DNA of 64,000 nt from Aquabacterium sp. NJ1 (lineage in GTDB: Bacteria; Pseudomonadota; Gammaproteobacteria; Burkholderiales; Burkholderiaceae_C), in assembly GCF_000768065.1 (NCBI RefSeq), contig NZ_JRKM01000001.1, positions 1,612,001 to 1,676,000 of the forward strand, in the 5' to 3' direction. The notes below the pieces were generated by a model. It was not told the DNA's origin and did not search any database. It saw nothing but the letters and a program-made list of their open reading frames with translations. A program made the translations under genes and the position numbers. Shown in pieces: positions 60,081-64,000 of this stretch. How positions within the stretch are numbered: the stretch's first letter is position 1; the number at the start of each line of letters is the position of its first letter.

Positions 60081-61123
60081 TGGGGCTGGTGGACCCACAA
60101 AACTTGCGCGCTTTCAAAGCGCTCTGGCGGCGCGCACCGCTGTGGCAGTTCTGCATGATGTCGGCGGCACTGGGGACCTTGCTGTGCGTGACGATACCTT
60201 TGTCGCACCCCCCATCGATCTCGCCGCCCCCAGCCAAGTTGCTGGACGACGGCAATTACACCGGAACCGGTGCGGGCCATCTGGCGTCCGCCCCACCCAG
60301 GCCCAGTGCACCGCCGGACTTGGCTTCCCCCGGTACCGTCAAGCCGCTGCCCCCCACCGCTCCCCCGCCAACACAGCACACCGTTCAGACCGCCTCACTG
60401 TCCATGGTCAAGGCCGGCCAGGACGACGCCAAACCCAATGCCTCCGGGCTCAGCGATGAACTGATGGGCCGACGCTTCAAACATGCCCTTCGTGTTGCGG
60501 GGTTCGATGTTGAACTGCCTGCGGGCGAATGGATCATGCTGGCCAATCAAGGGCTCAAGACGCCACAGGCGGCCGGGTCATCGTATTTCCTGGCACGGGT
60601 CGAACACCAGCGGCTGGCTGGCGTCGTCCGAGTCTTTGCGCTTCGCAGCAATGACAAGGCGGCGGGTGAACTCATTCCGATCAAGGGGTGCAAGGCAGAC
60701 GACGCCAACTTCCTGCTCGTGTCGACCGATGATGCGCTCCCGGACGGCAACCATGGGTGCTGGAACATGTCGAACTTCTTCACGCCACCTTTGCAGCAAT
60801 GGGCGGACCGATCGAACAAGATACTCCCGCTCGACCGCGCTGCTGCTGGGGACATGAGTGCCAAGGGCATCACCTATCCCCAGGACTTTGTGGCCGTCAA
60901 ATTCGGCCGCTCAGAGGCCTGGGGGCTGCTGGAAGTGTCTTATCTGTTCAGCCCCGAGGTCGATGGCATCCAGTCCACCAATGCCCTGAGCTACCGCGAT
61001 TCGGACTGGCACGCCTCCAACAAGCGCAAAACGCCGGCGCAAATCGCCTACCTGGACAAGATCAAGCGGTGGGGCGCAACGCATTGGCCCACCTTCAAGC
61101 AGCATTTCCAGGAAGCGCAATAG
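60080..61123 (+). CDS. Single-pass membrane protein with proline-rich linker, third gene of AAA+ operon
   Basis: A 347-residue protein, family unknown. One membrane segment (about 21-41) follows a short basic N-terminus. A Pro-rich linker (about 42-105) then leads to a domain of about 230 residues that should be periplasmic. Two cysteines in the domain (KGCKADDANF and NHGCWNMSNFF) are about 33 residues apart and could form a disulphide. The C-terminus is basic and Trp-rich (KIKRWGATHWPTFKQHF). The ATG at 60080 shares its A with the TGA of the AAA+ gene; an overlapping GTG at 60077 is an alternative. The pattern of anchor, linker and domain resembles periplasm-spanning proteins. Confidence 0.75.
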   Translation: MGLVDPQNLRAFKALWRRAPLWQFCMMSAALGTLLCVTIPLSHPPSISPPPAKLLDDGNYTGTGAGHLASAPPRPSAPPDLASPGTVKPLPPTAPPPTQHTVQTASLSMVKAGQDDAKPNASGLSDELMGRRFKHALRVAGFDVELPAGEWIMLANQGLKTPQAAGSSYFLARVEHQRLAGVVRVFALRSNDKAAGELIPIKGCKADDANFLLVSTDDALPDGNHGCWNMSNFFTPPLQQWADRSNKILPLDRAAAGDMSAKGITYPQDFVAVKFGRSEAWGLLEVSYLFSPEVDGIQSTNALSYRDSDWHASNKRKTPAQIAYLDKIKRWGATHWPTFKQHFQEAQ

Positions 61124-61147
61124 CCTGGCGGACCGACCGCGCCAGAC

Positions 61148-62200
61148 TCACTTGGCCGGCGTCTTCATCAAGCTGTCCTTGAGCTTCTTCATGTTCTCCT
61201 GCAGCGGCGGATACGGGCCGAAGCGGTGCTGGTCGGCCGAGGCGCCGTCCACATAGGGTGGGAAGGCGGCATCCACGGGCTTGTTCCAGCGCGCAGGGAA
61301 ATCACGCTCGGTGTGGGCCTTGAGCGGGCGCTCATGGCTGAGCACGAAGGCGGCCACGTCGTAGGCCTCTTCGTTGCTCAGCTTGGGCTGGTCGTACGTG
61401 GTGCCCAGCGGCATGTTGGCCTTGATGAAGGCTGCAGCGGTGAGCAGGCGGTTCATGCCAGCACCGTGGTTGAAGGAGTCCTTGCCCCACAGCGGCGGGA
61501 AGGTGTAGCCGGTGGCACTGCCCACCGCACCCGCGCGGATGCCCGCGCCTTGCTGGCCGTGACAGGCGGCGCAGTTGGCCTCGAAGATCTTGCTGCCCGC
61601 CACGGTGTCGGCGCGGCGATCGGGGGCTTTGAAGGCCGGCACGCCCTGCCCTTCCACCTTGCTGCCCACCGGGATGCCCCTGGACAGGAAGTGCATGTAG
61701 GTCACGAAGGCCTTCATCTCGACGCTGTCAAGCGGCAGGGCCTTGCCGGCCATGCTGCGCTCCATGCAGCCGTTGACGCGCTCTTCCAGCGTGCTGATCT
61801 GGTCTTCGCGGCCTCGGTATTGCGGGAAGATGGCGTGAGCGCCCACCCAGGGAATGGCGAACTTCTTGGTGCCCGAAGCCTCATGGCAGGACGCACAGGC
61901 CAGGTTGTTGCCGGCAAAGCGCATCTTCGGGTTCTTGACTTCGGGGCCGATGAAGGCAAAGGTGCGGTCGGTCAGGTCCTTGCCGTACCGGACCAGGCGG
62001 CCGTAGTCATCATCCGGCAGGCGGGAGACGTCATACGCCTCTGCGGGACCGACGCTGAACTTGGCAGGCGATGCCGCTGGCGCGGAAGCAGCGGGCGCGG
62101 ACGCCGCAGACGGTGTCGAACTGGCGGTCTGGGCCTGGGTTTGAGCGTGCACGGTGCCCGCAGCCGCCAACAGGATCAGTGAAAACATCTGGGATTTCAT
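61148..62200 (-). CDS. Dihaem cytochrome c, TsdA (thiosulfate dehydrogenase) like
   Basis: A 350-residue exported protein with two haem sites, CASCH and CAACH. A Cys 39 residues after the first haem His (ERVNGCMERS) matches the cysteine ligand of the first haem of TsdA, which interconverts thiosulfate and tetrathionate. Other family features include FIGPEVKNPKMRFAGNNLAC and PPLWGKDSFNHGAGMNRLL. A signal peptide (cut near VHA-Q) precedes an Ala/Ser/Pro linker. It lies near but not within the lysine-type cluster; whether they share a promoter is unclear. Function inferred from motif order. Confidence 0.82.
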   Translation of the reverse strand: MKSQMFSLILLAAAGTVHAQTQAQTASSTPSAASAPAASAPAASPAKFSVGPAEAYDVSRLPDDDYGRLVRYGKDLTDRTFAFIGPEVKNPKMRFAGNNLACASCHEASGTKKFAIPWVGAHAIFPQYRGREDQISTLEERVNGCMERSMAGKALPLDSVEMKAFVTYMHFLSRGIPVGSKVEGQGVPAFKAPDRRADTVAGSKIFEANCAACHGQQGAGIRAGAVGSATGYTFPPLWGKDSFNHGAGMNRLLTAAAFIKANMPLGTTYDQPKLSNEEAYDVAAFVLSHERPLKAHTERDFPARWNKPVDAAFPPYVDGASADQHRFGPYPPLQENMKKLKDSLMKTPAK

Positions 62201-62322
62201 GGGGTCTCCTCTGGGATGCGCCCTTCAAGCGCCCGGTCAGCATACCCGCCAGGGTATATAACGCACAACAGCCAGGCGAAGAACCATGCAATCTGCACGG
62301 TTTTATCGGGCGCGTGCAGGCC

Positions 62323-63153
62323 TCAAGCCACCGCATTGACCAGCGTCATGCCCAGGATGCGTCTGGCTTCATCCGGCGCGGCCACTGCCCTGCCGAGTTC
62401 CGCGGCGAGGCGCGCCACGCGGGCCACCAGCTGGGCATTGCTGGTCGCCAGCTCACCCTTGCGGTAATGGATGTTGTCTTCGAAGCCTACCCGCACATGC
62501 CCGCCCCACAAAATCCCCAAGGTGGCCATGGGCAATTGCGCGGAACCGATACCCGCCACCGTCCAGGTGGCACCGGCGGGCAGCTCGGACAGCAGGTACA
62601 TCAAGGCCTGGGGTGTGGCCGCCATGCCGCCGGGCACGCCCATCACGAAATCAAAGTGAGCGGGGCTGGGCAACTGGCCTTTGGCCAGCCAGCGCTTGGC
62701 GGTGGCGAGCATGCCGCTGTCGAAGATCTCGAGTTCGGGTTTGACGCCTTGGGCCTGCATCTCAGCGGCGAAGCGTGCGATGTCATCGGGCAGGTTGAGG
62801 AAGACGTCTTGGCCGAAGTTGACCGAGCCCATCGAGAGCGTGGCCATCTCGGGCTTCAAGGACACGGGCGCCAGGCGCTCTTGCGGGCTCATGCCCACGG
62901 CGCCGCCGGTCGAGATCTGCACGATGACGTCGCAGCGCTTTTGCACCTCGGCCATGATCTGCTGGTAGATGGCCTTGTCTTGCGTGGGGGTGCCGTCGGG
63001 GTGGCGCGCGTGCACGTGCACGATGCTCGCGCCAGCGGCCGCGCACTCGGCTGCGGCGATGCCGATTTCTTCAGGTGTGATGGGCAGCGCGGGTTGCTGT
63101 TGGCGCGTGACTTCGGCACCGGTGAGCGCGGCGGTGATGATGAGCTTGTCCAT
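62323..63153 (-). CDS. kce: 3-keto-5-aminohexanoate cleavage enzyme
   Basis: A 276-residue BKACE-family enzyme. It condenses 3-keto-5-aminohexanoate with acetyl-CoA to give acetoacetate and 3-aminobutyryl-CoA. Visible are MDKLIITAALTGAEVT, the zinc-binding HVHARHPDG and PELEIFDSGML. Given the neighbours kal and kamE, the lysine route is a better call than other BKACE activities. GGAGGGAG lies before the ATG. Confidence 0.9.
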   Translation of the reverse strand: MDKLIITAALTGAEVTRQQQPALPITPEEIGIAAAECAAAGASIVHVHARHPDGTPTQDKAIYQQIMAEVQKRCDVIVQISTGGAVGMSPQERLAPVSLKPEMATLSMGSVNFGQDVFLNLPDDIARFAAEMQAQGVKPELEIFDSGMLATAKRWLAKGQLPSPAHFDFVMGVPGGMAATPQALMYLLSELPAGATWTVAGIGSAQLPMATLGILWGGHVRVGFEDNIHYRKGELATSNAQLVARVARLAAELGRAVAAPDEARRILGMTLVNAVA

Positions 63154-63193
63154 GGTGCGGCTCCCTCCTTGGTCCTGATGGCGCCTGCTTGAC

Positions 63194-63628
63194 CTAGTTG
63201 GCCGGGTCCGGTTTGCGCTGGCAGGCGGCCGGCACCACGCAAGTCCCCGAGGCGCGGCAGACCACCACGGGTTCGGGCAAGACATTGCACGCTGAAGGCT
63301 GGCCCGGCACATCGGCCGCGCTGATCACCTTGCGGGCTTCAAACACCATCTTGCGGGATGTCTTGCCCATGGCCACGATGCGGCCCTCGGCTTCGATGTA
63401 GTCCCCTGCCCTCACGGGCGCGAGGAACGCGACGCTTTCGTACGCCACGAACAGGCCTTCGTCGCCATCGCTGCGGATCAGGAGTTCGGTGGCCACGTCA
63501 CCAAAGAGCTGCAGCATCCGGGCGCCGTCAACCAGGTGGCCGGCGTAGTGGGCATCGTGTGCGCCCATGCGCAGGCGGATCAGGCTGGTGAACGCGGTGT
63601 CTGAGATCGTTTCTGGGGTGGTGTCCAT
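63194..63628 (-). CDS. kal: 3-aminobutyryl-CoA ammonia-lyase
   Basis: A 144-residue hotdog-fold protein: [20 protein letters not shown], then [20 protein letters not shown] and [10 protein letters not shown]. It deaminates 3-aminobutyryl-CoA to crotonyl-CoA, the step after kce in lysine fermentation. The tail with [11 protein letters not shown] and [12 protein letters not shown] has several cysteines and is longer than a bare hotdog domain. kce follows after 40 bases. Confidence 0.87.
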   Translation of the reverse strand: MDTTPETISDTAFTSLIRLRMGAHDAHYAGHLVDGARMLQLFGDVATELLIRSDGDEGLFVAYESVAFLAPVRAGDYIEAEGRIVAMGKTSRKMVFEARKVISAADVPGQPSACNVLPEPVVVCRASGTCVVPAACQRKPDPAN

Positions 63629-63643
63629 GATGGGCTCCTGCGG

Positions 63644-64000
63644 TTAGCGCGCATGGCGCCGGGCCCACTCTTCGACGATGAAGGAGGCCACGTTCTCGGC
63701 ATAACAACCCGGGCCGAAGCCGGCGTCGTAACCCAGCTCCTTGGCCAGCTCGTGGCTGATGCGTGGGCCGCCCACCACCAGGATGAGCCGCTCGCGCAGG
63801 CCTTCGGCTTCGAGGATGTCGGACAGGCGGGTGAGGTTGTCGAGGTGGATGTTCTTTTGCGTGACCACCTGCGACACCAGGATGGCATCGGCCTGTTCTT
63901 CGATGGCGCGGGCCACCAGCGCTTCGGAGTCCACCTGCGCACCCATGTTGATGGCGCGGATCTCGTGGTAGCTCTCCAGGCCCTTGTGGCCGTTGAAGCC
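63644..64000 (-). CDS. kamE: Beta-lysine 5,6-aminomutase beta subunit (partial)
   Basis: The C-terminal 118 residues of the cobalamin-binding subunit; the N-terminus is beyond the window end. The segments AILVSQVVTQKNIHLDNL, LILVVGGPRISHELAKELGY and AGFGPGCYAENVASFIVEEW are characteristic of the B12-binding domain. The enzyme moves the 6-amino group of beta-lysine using adenosylcobalamin and PLP. kal follows 15 bases downstream in the same operon. Confidence 0.92.
   Translation of the reverse strand, partial: GFNGHKGLESYHEIRAINMGAQVDSEALVARAIEEQADAILVSQVVTQKNIHLDNLTRLSDILEAEGLRERLILVVGGPRISHELAKELGYDAGFGPGCYAENVASFIVEEWARRHAR

Overview
The window is a contiguous piece of chromosome from a GC-rich betaproteobacterium. 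The order Burkholderiales, near Aquabacterium or Leptothrix, is my best guess. This rests on the style of the housekeeping genes (rplM, htpG, miaB, hemA-prfA-prmC, proS, rppH, groESL with a perfect CIRCE operator), two chemoreceptors, one of them behind a sigma-28-like promoter, and the high GC content. Genes are packed tightly, and many convergent pairs abut or overlap. I saw no insertion sequence, complete prophage, CRISPR array or rRNA operon, and no clear pseudogene.

Layout. 1-4.4 kb: the end of rplM, a GNAT acetyltransferase, a DUF2726 protein, htpG and an elongator tRNA-Met. 4.5-6.2 kb: small accessory genes, including a GIY-YIG-like protein and a DUF4031 protein. 6.3-10.5 kb: an exported protein and two chemoreceptors in convergent orientation. 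10.6-13.7 kb: an AraC regulator, a fatty acid desaturase and murU. 13.7-20.4 kb: an AdoMet decarboxylase facing a tight five-gene operon (SPFH protein, zinc-ribbon DUF4178 protein, DUF350 protein, membrane-fused spermidine synthase, exported FAD oxidoreductase). 20.6-24 kb: an exported protein, miaB, a degenerate HD-GYP protein and bioF. 25-29 kb: a MocR-type regulator with its divergent transaminase/exporter operon. 29-34 kb: nhaR, a ribosome-associated factor, a Bax inhibitor-1 protein, a nitronate monooxygenase and a Tat-exported cholesterol oxidase. 34-40.6 kb: a hybrid histidine kinase, an orphan ABC solute-binding protein, a PdxR-like regulator, an FMN-binding protein and an OsmC protein. 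40.6-44.1 kb: bioD, bioA, queD, queE and a membrane protein. 44.3-53.3 kb: hemA-prfA-prmC, an outer membrane protein, grxD, ubiX, a cytochrome c, a lytic transglycosylase, proS and rppH. 53.4-55.7 kb: groESL under a CIRCE-controlled promoter. 55.8-58 kb: an unrecognised 373-residue protein, a TPMT-family methyltransferase and a PhnA-family protein. 58.1-61.1 kb: a translationally coupled operon of three membrane proteins centred on a membrane-anchored Clp/Hsp100-type AAA+ ATPase. 61.1-64 kb: a TsdA-like dihaem cytochrome and part of a lysine-fermentation-type cluster (kce, kal, kamE).

Two loci are the best candidates for undescribed biology. One is the polyamine/SPFH/DUF4178/DUF350 membrane operon at 13.7-20.4 kb. 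It joins all the parts needed to make, and perhaps oxidise, an aminopropylated compound to a membrane-organising SPFH module. The other is the three-gene operon at 58.1-61.1 kb. There a single-ring unfoldase with an intact GYVG pore loop and two N-terminal membrane segments is flanked by two proteins that each have one membrane anchor and an apparent periplasmic domain, and I cannot assign either of those to a family.
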